Below, one piece after another: positions 1 through 10,352 of a stretch of 64,000 nt of DNA. The translations under genes were made by a program, and so were the position numbers. The stretch lies in NCBI GenBank assembly GCA_903862715.1, contig CAIOYY010000057.1, positions 1 through 64,000 on the forward strand, given 5' to 3'. The notes beneath the pieces are model-generated. The model had not been told where the DNA came from. It saw only the letters and a program-made list of their open reading frames with translations, and ran no database searches. The DNA comes from an uncultured Alphaproteobacteria bacterium (GTDB lineage: Bacteria; Pseudomonadota; Alphaproteobacteria; Micropepsales; Micropepsaceae). Position 1 is the first letter of the stretch. Every line of letters starts with the position of its first letter.

Positions 1-132
1 GATCAAACGACAGACCATCGAACATCGACGCTTGCAGCACCGCAAGCTCGCCGCCTAACATCAAACCCCAGACGAGGCCGACCCTCCGCTAATCTAAGCT
101 CGGGTCTGCGCCAAATGTTCTGACGACGGACA
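1..132. mobile_element. Possible insertion-sequence right end (IS3-like)
   Basis: No frame here continues the kinase gene that follows, and all three plus frames have stops. The stretch ends in TGACGACGGACA at 121-132, so the reverse strand would begin TGTCCGTCGTCA, which has the TG...CA form of IS3-family termini. Homology of the downstream protein to tyrosine kinases begins directly after base 132. A short frame ending in a TAA at 56-58 could be the tail of a transposase, but I do not recognise the family from so little. The body of the element, if real, lies outside the window. This is inference. Confidence 0.35.
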
Positions 133-513
133 ACCGATACCCGCTCCGGCGCGCTGGTTATTCCTATTATCAAGAAAGCGCCCAATCCGCCGGAGCTTCT
201 CGGTTCGGTGGCCATGGAACGGTTCATTGCCGCGCTCAGAGCCAGCCATGACCTCGTGATCATCGACTCTGCACCGCTTCTGCCAGTGAACGACACCAAG
301 ATTCTGGCGCGGCTCGTCGATAGCGTGGTGTTTGTGGTGCGCTGGGAGCGGACGCCGCGCGAGGCCGCGAAAACCGCCATCCGTGCACTGAAAGACGTCA
401 ATGCGCCGCTGACCGGATTTGTGCTGACGCGCGCCGATACCAAGCGTTTCCGCTATTACAGCTACGGCTATCAGAGCAATTACGGCGCCTATAACAAATA
501 TTACACCGACTGA
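133..513 (+). pseudogene. 5'-truncated polysaccharide tyrosine autokinase (Wzc/ExoP-like), C-terminal part
   Basis: The readable frame matches the last part of a BY-type tyrosine kinase that controls polysaccharide chain length at the inner membrane. It has the n-P-x-E-L-L-x-S element, the Walker B-like strand HDLVIIDSAPLL with the following D-T-K-I-L-A helix, and a tyrosine-rich tail (YYSYGYQSNYGAYNKYY) like the autophosphorylation clusters of this family. The Walker A motif, membrane segments and Wzz domain are missing, because an in-frame stop lies at 121-123 and the upstream DNA is unrelated. The first ATG is at 208. It is probably a remnant, unless the missing part is encoded elsewhere. 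The next two genes follow on the same strand and fit a polysaccharide locus. Confidence 0.6.
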
Positions 514-536
514 TATGTGACGGAGTAACCGCTCAG

Positions 537-1223
537 GTGGCGAATTCTCCAAGGCGCGCAACGGCAATCTTAATCGCGGTGTTACTGGTCCTTCCCGCGC
601 TTGCTGTGGGCGCGGCAGCAGTGCCCCGCTTCCTCTCCGGCCTTGCCGTGGATGCGTCTTTCCCGGCTGCGGGTTTCATTCCGCAAAACGCCGTCCTTCC
701 GGAAGATGTCACCTATGCCGACGCCGCCGACGCGCTCTCCGGCGCCGACACGCGCGACGGCGCCGCGCAGATTCTTCGCGCGGAGGCGATGCAGCGCGCG
801 GGCGAAAGGCCGGAAACCTATGTGCCGGTCCTCATCGAGGGACTGTCGCATCATCCGGCATCGCCGCGAGGCTGGACCCTGCTCGCCGAAGCGGAGGCTG
901 CGCACGAACCCGAGCGCGCGGCAAAGGCATTATCCCTCGCGCTTCGCCTCGCGCCGCTGGATTACAGAATTATTTTTCATCGCGCGCGCGCGGGCGCTCC
1001 GCTCTGGCGTCTTCTCGATCCCGAAGCGCAGGAGATTCTTTTCCGGCAAACGGCGCGGTTGTGGAGCGAGGAACCGTTGCGGCGGGAATTCCTGAACGAA
1101 GTCCTTCTTCTGGAAGGCGGCCCGGAACTGATCGCGCGCGCGCTTGCCGATCAGCCTGAGGAATTGCGCGCGCTGAACAGGCTGACCGCGCGCCGCCGCA
1201 TGTACAGCAATCCGGGCAGATAA
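537..1223 (+). CDS. Membrane-anchored or exported protein of unknown function in polysaccharide locus
   Basis: A 228-residue protein read from a GTG start, with a CGGAG ribosome site about 12 bases upstream. Residues 8-30 form a hydrophobic segment (ILIAVLLVLPALAVGAAA), either a signal peptide or a single anchor. Residues 70-165 are alanine-rich helices that look like degenerate TPR units (WTLLAEAEAAHEPERAAKALSLALRLAPLDY). I do not recognise a catalytic motif. It sits between the truncated kinase and the O-antigen ligase, with 23 and 26 bases of spacing, so a part in polysaccharide assembly is likely, though this rests on context only. Confidence 0.6.
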   Translation: MANSPRRATAILIAVLLVLPALAVGAAAVPRFLSGLAVDASFPAAGFIPQNAVLPEDVTYADAADALSGADTRDGAAQILRAEAMQRAGERPETYVPVLIEGLSHHPASPRGWTLLAEAEAAHEPERAAKALSLALRLAPLDYRIIFHRARAGAPLWRLLDPEAQEILFRQTARLWSEEPLRREFLNEVLLLEGGPELIARALADQPEELRALNRLTARRRMYSNPGR

Positions 1224-1249
1224 GCATATGCGGTTGAGCGGGGTTTGCC

Positions 1250-2707
1250 GTGGCGTTGGATAGGTCCGAGACTTTGGTTCGCGGCGGGCTGCAGAGCACA
1301 TCCGCACCGCCTGCAAGGACCGCAACAGACCGCATGGAAAGCGCGGCGTTCTGGCTGCTGGTCCTGACGCTTGCCTGGGCCCCGTTTCCTCTCGGCAGCA
1401 ACCGGCCCTGGTCGTGGAGTCTTTTGTCGCTGCTGGTCGCGCTCTCCTGGTGCCTGTGGCTTTTGTCGGACGGCGTTTCGCGCGTCAGCGGCCAGATGAT
1501 ACGCCGCCTCGCGCTGCCCATTCTATTCACGCTGGCGGCGCTGGCATGGGGATGCCTGCAAATGATGCCCGGACTTTCCAGCGGCGCGACATCGTTCCTC
1601 TGGATGCAGGCGGGCGACGCATTGGGCCGCGAGCTATCGCCTGCCCTCTCGCTCGATCCCTGGCGCACGGGAACCGAAGTGATGAAGCTCGCCACCTATG
1701 CGATGGCGGCCTGGCTCACCTTGGCGCTCTGCCGGCACCCTCAGCGCGCGAAGAGAATGCTCTCGCTTCTGATCACGATTGGCGCCCTCTATGCGGTTTA
1801 CGCCTTGACCCTCGATGTGCGCGGCGAGGTGCAATTCGAATTTTTCTACGCGGGCGTTCCGATCGGTAATGAAGGCGCAGGCCCTTTCGTCAACCGCAAT
1901 TCCTACGCAACATTTGCGGGACTTGTTCTCGTCTGTTCGATCGCGCGGCTTGTCGATGTGGCGAGCTGGAGCATTGTCGTTTCGCAGGGGATACGCCAAT
2001 TCCTGCTGACGCTGGCGCAATTTTTTGTGGGCGCCGGAATGGGCGCGGTACTGACCTTCTTCCTCGCGCTTTCCACCCTGATCGCCTGCGGCTCGCGCGC
2101 AGGTTTTGTGAGCGCCGCCGTAGGATTGTGTTTCCTGTTTCTGTTCGCGGCCTTCATCGCTGCGAAGCGTATCTCGCTGTTGCAGGGCGCGGCGGCATTA
2201 TCGGTGCTGTTGATCGCCATTTTCGGCGTGGTGCTGACGAGCGGCGATTCGCTGGTCGCCGGCCTCGAACGACTTGCGGAAACCGGCGGCGCATTGGAAT
2301 TACGCGGCGTGTTGTGGGACGCGAGCGCACGCATGATAGGGGATGCGCCGCTGACCGGCTTCGGCCTTGGCAGCTACGAGTATGTGTATCCGTTTTACGC
2401 GCAGGAGCATTTCCGCGTGACGATGGACAAAGCCCACAATGATTATCTCGAACTGGCCGCAGGCATCGGGCTGCCGGCGGCGCTGCTCTGGTGGGCCGCT
2501 ATGGCATGGGCGGTAGGACTTTGTGTGCAGGCTGTGTTCGTGCGCCGCCATGATCGGGTCTATCCGCTGATCGCGCTGGGTGCGACCGCGCTGGTGGGAT
2601 TCCATTCGATTTTCGACTTCAGCCTTCAAATTCCCGCCATCGCGCTTATGTATGCGGTCATTCTGGGGCTGGGGGTCGCGCAGTCCTTTTCCAGCCGCGC
2701 GGCCTGA
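1250..2707 (+). CDS. O-antigen ligase / polymerase family membrane protein
   Basis: A 485-residue protein with about ten or more hydrophobic segments. The central FVNRNSYATFAGLVL element followed by a large extracytoplasmic region and GFGLGSYEYVYPFY, then KAHNDYLELAAGIGLPAALLW, is typical of the Wzy_C/WaaL superfamily. These enzymes join or polymerise undecaprenol-linked glycans at the periplasmic face. The called start is GTG at 1250. The ATG at 1334 (MESAAFWLLVLTLAWAPFPL) would put the first membrane helix at the N-terminus and may be the true start. It follows the hypothetical gene by 26 bases. Ligase and polymerase cannot be separated from sequence. Confidence 0.85.
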   Translation: MALDRSETLVRGGLQSTSAPPARTATDRMESAAFWLLVLTLAWAPFPLGSNRPWSWSLLSLLVALSWCLWLLSDGVSRVSGQMIRRLALPILFTLAALAWGCLQMMPGLSSGATSFLWMQAGDALGRELSPALSLDPWRTGTEVMKLATYAMAAWLTLALCRHPQRAKRMLSLLITIGALYAVYALTLDVRGEVQFEFFYAGVPIGNEGAGPFVNRNSYATFAGLVLVCSIARLVDVASWSIVVSQGIRQFLLTLAQFFVGAGMGAVLTFFLALSTLIACGSRAGFVSAAVGLCFLFLFAAFIAAKRISLLQGAAALSVLLIAIFGVVLTSGDSLVAGLERLAETGGALELRGVLWDASARMIGDAPLTGFGLGSYEYVYPFYAQEHFRVTMDKAHNDYLELAAGIGLPAALLWWAAMAWAVGLCVQAVFVRRHDRVYPLIALGATALVGFHSIFDFSLQIPAIALMYAVILGLGVAQSFSSRAA

Positions 2708-2779
2708 CCCCTTCAAATTGTTACTAAATTGCCACTGTCATGAATATTGTTTCATGAAAACAGTTTCACAGCGAAAGAG

Positions 2780-2808
2780 TTGAAAGCTGTGTCATTCGTG
2801 CATATATT
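2780..2808 (+). promoter_or_regulatory. Near-consensus sigma70 promoter
   Basis: TTGAAA at 2780-2785 and TATATT at 2803-2808 are separated by 17 bases. No convincing coding region follows before the terminator at 2925-2961, so the promoter most simply drives a short non-coding transcript starting near 2815. Confidence 0.6.
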
Positions 2809-2814
2809 CATCTC

Positions 2815-2961
2815 GATGGGGCCAGGAAATGCCCGTTCGCAACGCCCCCCCCGCCAGCGAACAGCAAATGGTCTCATGGATATCGGTCATCCCCTCCCGA
2901 TATCTGCGCTTAAAGGCGCATTCGGCGGCCGGTCAGGAAACTGACCGGCCGCTTATTTTTT
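2815..2961 (+). ncRNA. Candidate small RNA with two C-rich hairpin loops and a Rho-independent terminator
   Basis: A transcript of about 145 nt is framed by the promoter just upstream and by the terminator. Three stem-loops are visible in order. The first is a 6-bp stem (2835-2840 with 2857-2862) whose loop holds eight consecutive C. The second is a perfect 8-bp stem (2879-2886 with 2897-2904) with loop TCATCCCCTC. The third is the 11-bp terminator stem. C-rich loops that can pair with Shine-Dalgarno sequences are known in small regulatory RNAs, including anti-SD hairpin families of Alphaproteobacteria. I do not recognise the sequence as a named family. A 3' UTR of the upstream ligase gene is the alternative. 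Confidence 0.5.
2925..2961 (+). terminator. Strong Rho-independent terminator
   Basis: A perfect 11-bp stem GCGGCCGGTCA / TGACCGGCCGC (2925-2935 and 2942-2952) with loop GGAAAC is followed by TTATTTTTT. It has no matching U-tract for the minus strand, so it acts on plus-strand transcripts: the candidate small RNA and probably read-through from the ligase gene. The 12-mer CGGTCAGGAAAC of its loop side recurs at 2973-2984. Confidence 0.85.
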
Positions 2962-2985
2962 GGGGTAACGGGCGGTCAGGAAACG

Positions 2986-3963
2986 TCAGGTCAGGCCGTG
3001 ATAGGCCTTGTACCATTCCACGAAACGCGGGATGCCCACTTCGATCCGTGTTTTCGGATGGAAGCCAAGGTCTTTCTCAATGCTGCTGATATCGGCCGCA
3101 GTCACGGGAACATCGCCCGGCTGCATCGGCAGCAAATCCAGTTCGGCCTTGCGGCCTAGAGCATTTTCGAGAACGGCAATCATTTCCATCAATCGTTCAG
3201 AACGATTGCCGCCGAGATTGTAGATGCGCTGCGGCGCGCTGCCGTCATCCCTTGGTGGTTTTGCGGCAGCCGCTACCACGGTCGGCGCGACATCATCGAT
3301 ATAGGTGAAGTCGCGCTGCATATCGCCGTGGTTGAACACCTTGATCGGACGGCCCGCGAGGATGGCGTCGGTGAACAGCCACATCGCCATATCGGGGCGG
3401 CCCCATGGACCATAGACGGTGAAAAAGCGCAGACCCGTTTGCGGCAAGCGATAGAGATGAGAGTAAGTGTGGCTCATCAGTTCGTCGCAGCGTTTCGTTG
3501 CGGCATAGAGCGAGACCGGTGCATCGACGCGATCGGATTCGGCAAACGGCACTTTCGTATTGCCGCCATAGACCGAGCTTGAGGAGGCGTAGACAAGATG
3601 CTCGAAAGCGTCTGAATGGCGGCAATATTCGAGAACATTGAAATGGCCGACCAAATTCGAGGCGATATAGGTTTCCGGATGGTCGATGGAGTAGCGCACG
3701 CCCGCCTGCGCCGCGAGATGAATGATTCGAGGAATTTTATAGGGCTTCACAGCATCGAGAAAAGCGGCACGGTCGGAAAGATCGATTTGATGAAAGTGAA
3801 ATCCTTTATGGACTTCAAGCGCGCGCAAACGGTCATGCTTCAGCTTCGGCGCGTAATAGTCATTGATATTATCGAGCCCGACGACCTCTTCGCCCTGCTG
3901 CAATAAAACGCGTGCGGTGTGAAAGCCGATAAAGCCCGCGGCGCCGGTAACGAGATAGGTCAT
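2986..3963 (-). CDS. NAD-dependent epimerase, UDP-glucuronate 4-epimerase-like
   Basis: A 325-residue extended short-chain dehydrogenase. The N-terminal Rossmann motif is GAAGFIGFHTA, followed by GLDNINDYYAPKLKHDRL, which is characteristic of the UDP-glucuronate/UDP-GlcNAc epimerase branch. The catalytic Ser lies in YASSSSVYGGN and the Tyr-Lys pair in SLYAATK. It would turn UDP-GlcA into UDP-GalA for polysaccharide or LPS. The ATG at 3963 is chosen over one nine codons earlier because GGAG lies nine bases before it. It lies 30 bases downstream of the phosphatase gene on the same strand, probably one transcript. Exact substrate is not provable here. Confidence 0.88.
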   Translation of the reverse strand: MTYLVTGAAGFIGFHTARVLLQQGEEVVGLDNINDYYAPKLKHDRLRALEVHKGFHFHQIDLSDRAAFLDAVKPYKIPRIIHLAAQAGVRYSIDHPETYIASNLVGHFNVLEYCRHSDAFEHLVYASSSSVYGGNTKVPFAESDRVDAPVSLYAATKRCDELMSHTYSHLYRLPQTGLRFFTVYGPWGRPDMAMWLFTDAILAGRPIKVFNHGDMQRDFTYIDDVAPTVVAAAAKPPRDDGSAPQRIYNLGGNRSERLMEMIAVLENALGRKAELDLLPMQPGDVPVTAADISSIEKDLGFHPKTRIEVGIPRFVEWYKAYHGLT

Positions 3964-3993
3964 GCATTTCAGCTCCGTCTCGCCATGCAACAG

Positions 3994-4587
3994 CTAAACC
4001 TTCTGCAACGCAATGAAACTTTTCCCCATGCCATTCAACTGGAGCCATTCGGCGAAGATCTCGGGCGCATAGATTTCTTTCAGCCATGTTGAGATGGACG
4101 TACCCTTGCTCGTCTCGCAGACGAATGCCGGAAAGTGCTGCATCCATTTCTGTTCGGCGCGCGGACGATGGAGAAAGGGCCAAAAGGAGAATTGTTCTTC
4201 GGCGGCCGCGCGCGCATTCACCCCACCCTGAAGAAGCAGATAGGTCGCGGCCGCGAAGCTTGAACGGTCCTGACCGCCGGAGCATTTCACGAGGAAAGGT
4301 TTCGGCGCCTGTTCCAGTGCCTCGGTCAATGCCACCAGCGAGGCGCGCGCCGGCAACATGCGCGAAGACAGGCGAACATCGAAATGGGTTATGCCGAGCG
4401 CGGCGGCGCTGCGCGTTTCCTGACGCCACCAGTACCGCGAAGCGTTTTCGCCGCGCAGATTGACGAGACCGCGAAACCCATGCGCTTTCAGAAATTGGGG
4501 GTAGAACCCGATATAGGGCTGCGCGGAACGGGCGACATCCGGCGTGACCCAGTGCAGATTATAAAGCCGGTCGAGAAGTGCCGCCAT
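3994..4587 (-). CDS. Dual-specificity / tyrosine phosphatase-like protein
   Basis: A 197-residue cytoplasmic protein with a Cys-x5-Arg phosphatase signature in KCSGGQDRSS (about residues 99-108), preceded by a beta strand (PFLVKC). The N-terminal VARSAQPYIGFYPQFLKAHGFRGLVNLRGE resembles the DSP/SiW14-type family. A general-acid Asp may lie in THFDVRLSS. It is co-directional with the sugar epimerase 30 bases downstream and close to the remnant of a tyrosine kinase, so a role in controlling polysaccharide synthesis is plausible. Whether it acts on phosphotyrosine or another phosphoester cannot be told. Confidence 0.75.
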   Translation of the reverse strand: MAALLDRLYNLHWVTPDVARSAQPYIGFYPQFLKAHGFRGLVNLRGENASRYWWRQETRSAAALGITHFDVRLSSRMLPARASLVALTEALEQAPKPFLVKCSGGQDRSSFAAATYLLLQGGVNARAAAEEQFSFWPFLHRPRAEQKWMQHFPAFVCETSKGTSISTWLKEIYAPEIFAEWLQLNGMGKSFIALQKV

Positions 4588-4698
4588 TTCCTGCCCGTCA
4601 GAGGATGAATCGGGGGGTGAACTCTACCCGGGTATAGGCCCAAACAGCGTCCTGACAAGGCCCCGGAAGGGAGTGTTATAAAGAGACGCGCGTCAGGG

Positions 4699-4726
4699 TT
4701 GACTGGAAAAGGCCGAAAGCTATATT
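4699..4726 (+). promoter_or_regulatory. Probable promoter of rplU-rpmA
   Basis: TTGACT (4699-4704) and TATATT (4721-4726) are 16 bases apart and lie 61 bases upstream of the rplU start. The implied leader is about 55 nt. Confidence 0.55.
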
Positions 4727-4787
4727 GCGCCCCTTCCGCGCGGGCTGTCCCGTTGGCGGTAAACTAGATTATCGTAAGGATATCAAT

Positions 4788-5099
4788 ATGTTCGCTGTCA
4801 TCCGCACCGGCGGCAAACAGTACAGAGTGGTCAAAGACGCGCTTCTCGACGTCGAACGCCTTGATGGCGAAGCCGGCGCCAGCGTGACCTTTGGCGAAGT
4901 GCTGCTCGTCGGCGGCGATAGCCCCAAGCATGGCGCCCCGCTGGTTTCGGGCGCGTCGGTTCTGGCGGAAATCGTGTCGCAGAAGCGCGCGCCGAAAGTC
5001 GTCGCCTTCAAGAAGAAGCGCCGCAAGAACACGCACCGCAAGCGCGGCCACCGTCAGCATCTGACGCGCGTCCGCATTACCGGCATTGAACTCGGCTAG
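4788..5099 (+). CDS. rplU: 50S ribosomal protein L21
   Basis: A 103-residue protein beginning MFAVIRTGGKQYRVVKDALL, the typical L21 N-terminus, with the basic RNA-binding block KKKRRKNTHRKRGHRQ near the end. L21 binds 23S rRNA in the large subunit. The ATG at 4788 follows GTAAGGA; an in-frame upstream ATG at 4725 overlaps the -10 box and is not used. rpmA follows 28 bases later, the usual L21-L27 pair. Confidence 0.97.
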   Translation: MFAVIRTGGKQYRVVKDALLDVERLDGEAGASVTFGEVLLVGGDSPKHGAPLVSGASVLAEIVSQKRAPKVVAFKKKRRKNTHRKRGHRQHLTRVRITGIELG

Positions 5100-5127
5100 T
5101 CCAAATTTTTGAATTCGGAGTAAGACA

Positions 5128-5397
5128 ATGGCGCATAAGAAAGCAGGCGGCTCTTCGCGTAACGGTCGCGATTCGCAAGCCCAGCGTCTCGGCGTGAAGT
5201 GTTTCGGCGGCGAGAACGTCAACCCCGGGAATATCATTCTGCGCCAGCGCGGAACCCAATGGCACCCCGGTACGGGCGTCGCCATGGGCAAGGACCATAC
5301 GATTTTCGCGGTCGTCGCCGGCAATGTGGAATTCCGCAAAGGCTTGAAGCGCCGCACGTATGTTTCCGTGATCCCGGGTTCGATCGCGGCGGAATAG
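5128..5397 (+). CDS. rpmA: 50S ribosomal protein L27
   Basis: An 89-residue protein starting [20 protein letters not shown], diagnostic of L27, followed by [17 protein letters not shown]. The flexible N-terminus reaches the peptidyl-transferase centre. There is no N-terminal prosequence of the kind cleaved in Firmicutes. GGAG lies 8 bases before the ATG. The gene is followed at once by a terminator, so rplU-rpmA is probably a separate unit from the acetyltransferase-obgE operon. Confidence 0.97.
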   Translation: MAHKKAGGSSRNGRDSQAQRLGVKCFGGENVNPGNIILRQRGTQWHPGTGVAMGKDHTIFAVVAGNVEFRKGLKRRTYVSVIPGSIAAE

Positions 5398-5413
5398 GCG
5401 GCAACAAATATCG

Positions 5414-5440
5414 GGCCGCCAGATGTGATGGCGGCCTTTA
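5414..5440 (+). terminator. Terminator after rpmA
   Basis: The 8-bp stem GGCCGCCA / TGGCGGCC (5414-5421, 5429-5436) with a 7-base loop is followed by TTTA. The short U-run makes it moderately strong; some read-through into obgE is possible. Confidence 0.6.
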
Positions 5441-5507
5441 AAGGCGAGGGGAGATGGTCCGCCATCTTCCCTTTTTTATTCCCCTCAACCGCGATGCGGA
5501 GGGGAAT

Positions 5508-6047
5508 ATGTTGTCGATCCTGCTGGAGACGGAGCGTCTGCTCTTACGCCCGCCGCTAGCCGCCGATATCGGGCGGCTGGTGGCGTTGTTGAACGATTTC
5601 GATGTGTCGAAGAATTTGGCGGTCGTCCCCTTTCCCTATACCGAGGATGATGGCTGCGCCTTTGTGGTGAAGGCGGCGCGCGAACGCCTGAGGGGCGAGG
5701 CCTTCGTCTTTGCGATGGTTGCCAAGGCGGATGCCGGGTTTCTCGGCATATGCAGCGTCCACCCCACGAAGGATTTCATGCTGGGATACTGGCTGGGGAA
5801 GCCCCATTGGGGGCGCGGCTACGCGACCGAAGCGGCCGCGCGGGTCGCCGGGTTCGCCTTTGCCGAGTTAAAAGCCGAAAGGCTGACGGCGACCTGGCAC
5901 CACGACAATCCGGCCTCGGGCCGGGTACTGGAAAAGCTCGGCTGCCGCCCCGACGGAGGAGAGAATAGCCCCTCCCTCTCGCGCGGGACCGAGGTGTTCT
6001 GCCATAAGGTCCTGCTGACACGCGCCGATTTCGAGCGCGGGGAATAA
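5508..6047 (+). CDS. GNAT-family N-acetyltransferase (RimJ/RimL type)
   Basis: A 179-residue protein starting MLSILLETERLLLRPPLAAD, the usual opening of RimJ/RimL-like acetyltransferases. The acetyl-CoA site appears as YWLGKPHWGRGYATEAAARV (about residues 93-112) with the Q/RxxGxG/A loop, then HHDNPASGRVLEKLGC. The ATG at 5508 is preferred over 5454 because GGAGGGG lies just upstream. The gene lies directly before obgE (3 bases between) as in many alphaproteobacteria. It may acetylate a protein N-terminus or a small molecule; the substrate is unknown. Confidence 0.88.
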   Translation: MLSILLETERLLLRPPLAADIGRLVALLNDFDVSKNLAVVPFPYTEDDGCAFVVKAARERLRGEAFVFAMVAKADAGFLGICSVHPTKDFMLGYWLGKPHWGRGYATEAAARVAGFAFAELKAERLTATWHHDNPASGRVLEKLGCRPDGGENSPSLSRGTEVFCHKVLLTRADFERGE

Positions 6048-8220
<2,173 letters not shown>

Positions 8221-8224
<4 letters not shown>

Positions 8225-9510
8225 GTACGGTAGCGATCAAGGACAGTCTTTCGGCGCTCGACACAACGATGCGCGCCATGGGCACGGCAGCACGCGATGC
8301 GGCAGCGGCATTACGCGTCGCTTCGACCGATGCGAAGAACACCGCATTGCTCCATGCGGCTGGCGCCATCCGCGCTCGTAGAGCGGAAATCCTTTCCGCA
8401 AACGTGCTCGACATGGAGGCTGCCACTGCGCGCGGAACATCCGGCGCGATGCTCGACCGGCTGAAGCTCGACGACAAGCGCGTCGAGGCGATGGCGCAAG
8501 GCCTGACCGATATCGCGGCGCTACCCGATCCGGTGGGCCGCGAGTTGGCGCGCTGGACGCGTCCCAACGGGCTCGACATCCAGCGCATCGCAACGCCGAT
8601 CGGCGTGATCGGAATCATCTATGAAAGCCGGCCCAATGTGACCGCGGATACGGGCGGGCTGTGCCTAAAATCCGGCAACGCCGTGATCTTGCGTGGTGGT
8701 TCGGAATCGGCGCGCTCGTCGGGGGCTATCCATGCGGCGCTTGTGGAAGGCTTGCGCAAAGCAGGGCTTCCCGAAGCGGCCATTCAGCTTGTGCCCACGA
8801 CGGACCGCGCCGCGGTCGGCATGATGCTGGAAGGGTTAGGCGGTACCGTCGACATGATCGTGCCGCGCGGCGGCAAGAGTCTCGTCGCGCGCGTGCAGAC
8901 CGAAGCGCGTGTACCTGTGCTCGCCCATCTCGAAGGGATTTGCCATACCTATGTTCACGCGAAGGCGGACCTCGCCAAAGCGCGCGCGCTGGTAATGAAC
9001 GCGAAGATGCGGCGCACCGGCATTTGCGGCGCGACGGAAACGCTATTGATCGATCACAGCGCGTTGCAGACGCATCTCGCGCCTATTCTCGACGATCTCG
9101 CCAAAGCGGGCTGCGAAATCCGCGGCGACAAGGAAATCGTCGCCGCCTGGCCGGCGGCAAAACCCGCAACCGAAGAAGACTGGCGCACGGAATATCTGGA
9201 AGCGATTATCGCCGTTCGGGTTGTCGATGGTGTTGCCGAAGCGACAGCCCATATCGCCAAATACGGGTCGCAGCACACGGAATGCATCGTGACCGAAGAC
9301 AATATGGCGGCAGAGGAATTTCTGAATACGCTCGATTCCGCCATTGTCATGCACAATGCCTCGACGCAATTCGCCGATGGCGGTGAGTTCGGCATGGGCG
9401 CAGAAATCGGAATTGGCACCGGCAAGCTGCATGCGCGCGGGCCAGTGGGCGTCGAGCAGTTGACGACGTTCAAATATGTCGTTCGTGGAACCGGACAGAC
9501 GAGGCCCTGA
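8221..9510 (+). CDS. proA: Gamma-glutamyl phosphate reductase
   Basis: 429 residues of the aldehyde-dehydrogenase superfamily. It has [20 protein letters not shown], the catalytic-cysteine region [16 protein letters not shown], and the C-terminal [24 protein letters not shown]. It reduces glutamyl-5-phosphate to the semialdehyde with NADPH, directly after ProB. The two enzymes channel a labile intermediate, which fits the overlapping genes. Its 3' end overlaps nadD by 35 bases if nadD starts at 9476. Confidence 0.97.
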
Positions 9511-10135
9511 GCTTTTGCAGCAGGCGAGCATCTGGACGCGTCCGCCGAGGGCCAGTGCAAATGGCCTTCGCATCGGGCTGCTCGGCGGCTCGTTCAATCC
9601 GGCGCATGACGGCCATCTCCATGTCAGCCTGAGCGCATTGAAGGCGCTTGAGTTAGACTATGTGTGGTGGCTCATCAGCCCGCAGAACCCGCTGAAACAC
9701 GCGAGAGACATGGCGGGCTTAAACACACGCCTTGCCGCAGCTCGCCTGAAAGCGCGCCATCCGCGCATTCTTGTCGCCGCCATCGAGGTGGAGCTCGGCA
9801 CCCGCTACACGGTCGATACGCTGAGGCGCCTGAAAGCGCGGTTTCCGACCCTTCGCTTTGTCTGGCTGATGGGAAGTGACAATCTTCTGCAGATTCCGCG
9901 CTGGCGGAACTGGCGTGAGATTTTCCACCTTGTGCCTGTTGCGACCGTCACGCGCCCTGGGACGGCGCTGCGCGCGCGCTTCGGCTCCGCCGTGCAGGTC
10001 TTTGCCAAAGCGCGGAAACCTCCGTCAAAGACCTTTCCCGCGCAGACCACGCCCGCATGGACGCTGATTGAGGCCCGCCACCATCCGCAAAGCGCAACGC
10101 TTTTGCGGGCACAGGGCTTCAAGCCGTCCTTGTGA
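9476..10135 (+). CDS. nadD: Nicotinate-nucleotide adenylyltransferase
   Basis: 219 residues of the nucleotidyltransferase superfamily, with [19 protein letters not shown] (the H-x-G-H motif) near residue 33, and [20 protein letters not shown] in the middle. The final SxTxxR signature is modified to [12 protein letters not shown]. It adenylates nicotinate mononucleotide in NAD synthesis. The ATG at 9476 gives a 30-residue N-terminal extension and a 35-base overlap with proA; a TTG at 9515 is an alternative. Confidence 0.95.
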   Translation: MSFVEPDRRGPELLQQASIWTRPPRASANGLRIGLLGGSFNPAHDGHLHVSLSALKALELDYVWWLISPQNPLKHARDMAGLNTRLAAARLKARHPRILVAAIEVELGTRYTVDTLRRLKARFPTLRFVWLMGSDNLLQIPRWRNWREIFHLVPVATVTRPGTALRARFGSAVQVFAKARKPPSKTFPAQTTPAWTLIEARHHPQSATLLRAQGFKPSL

Positions 10136-10166
10136 TAGGCTCATTTTCAACCATCGGAGCGACCCC

Positions 10167-10352
10167 ATGACGCCAAGCGTAAAGCCGTTTTCCAAGAACG
10201 AATATGCACGCATGGCCGACGATCTGGAGACCATGGGGGAGGCCATCCGAAAGCATCCCGACATGAATCACCATTTCGCGGAGCGGCTGGCGCTACTGTC
10301 GAAACAAATGCGCGAAGACTGCATCCGCGTTTATCCGGCTGAATCACGGTAA
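10167..10352 (+). CDS. Small conserved-looking protein of unknown function (61 aa)
   Basis: An acidic/basic amphipathic protein beginning MTPSVKPFSKNEYARMADDL, with helices containing HPDMNHHFAERLALL and ending in IRVYPAESR. ATG at 10167 has CGGAG 7 bases upstream. It lies between nadD and rsfS on the same strand. No domain is recognised; it has no membrane segment or cysteine pair. The start, spacing and good ribosome site argue that it is translated. Confidence 0.55.
   Translation: MTPSVKPFSKNEYARMADDLETMGEAIRKHPDMNHHFAERLALLSKQMREDCIRVYPAESR

Noticed and set aside
2747-3089. Short plus-strand frames after the O-antigen ligase
   Set aside because: They lie across the promoter, hairpins and terminator of the candidate small RNA, lack ribosome sites and have no protein-like pattern.
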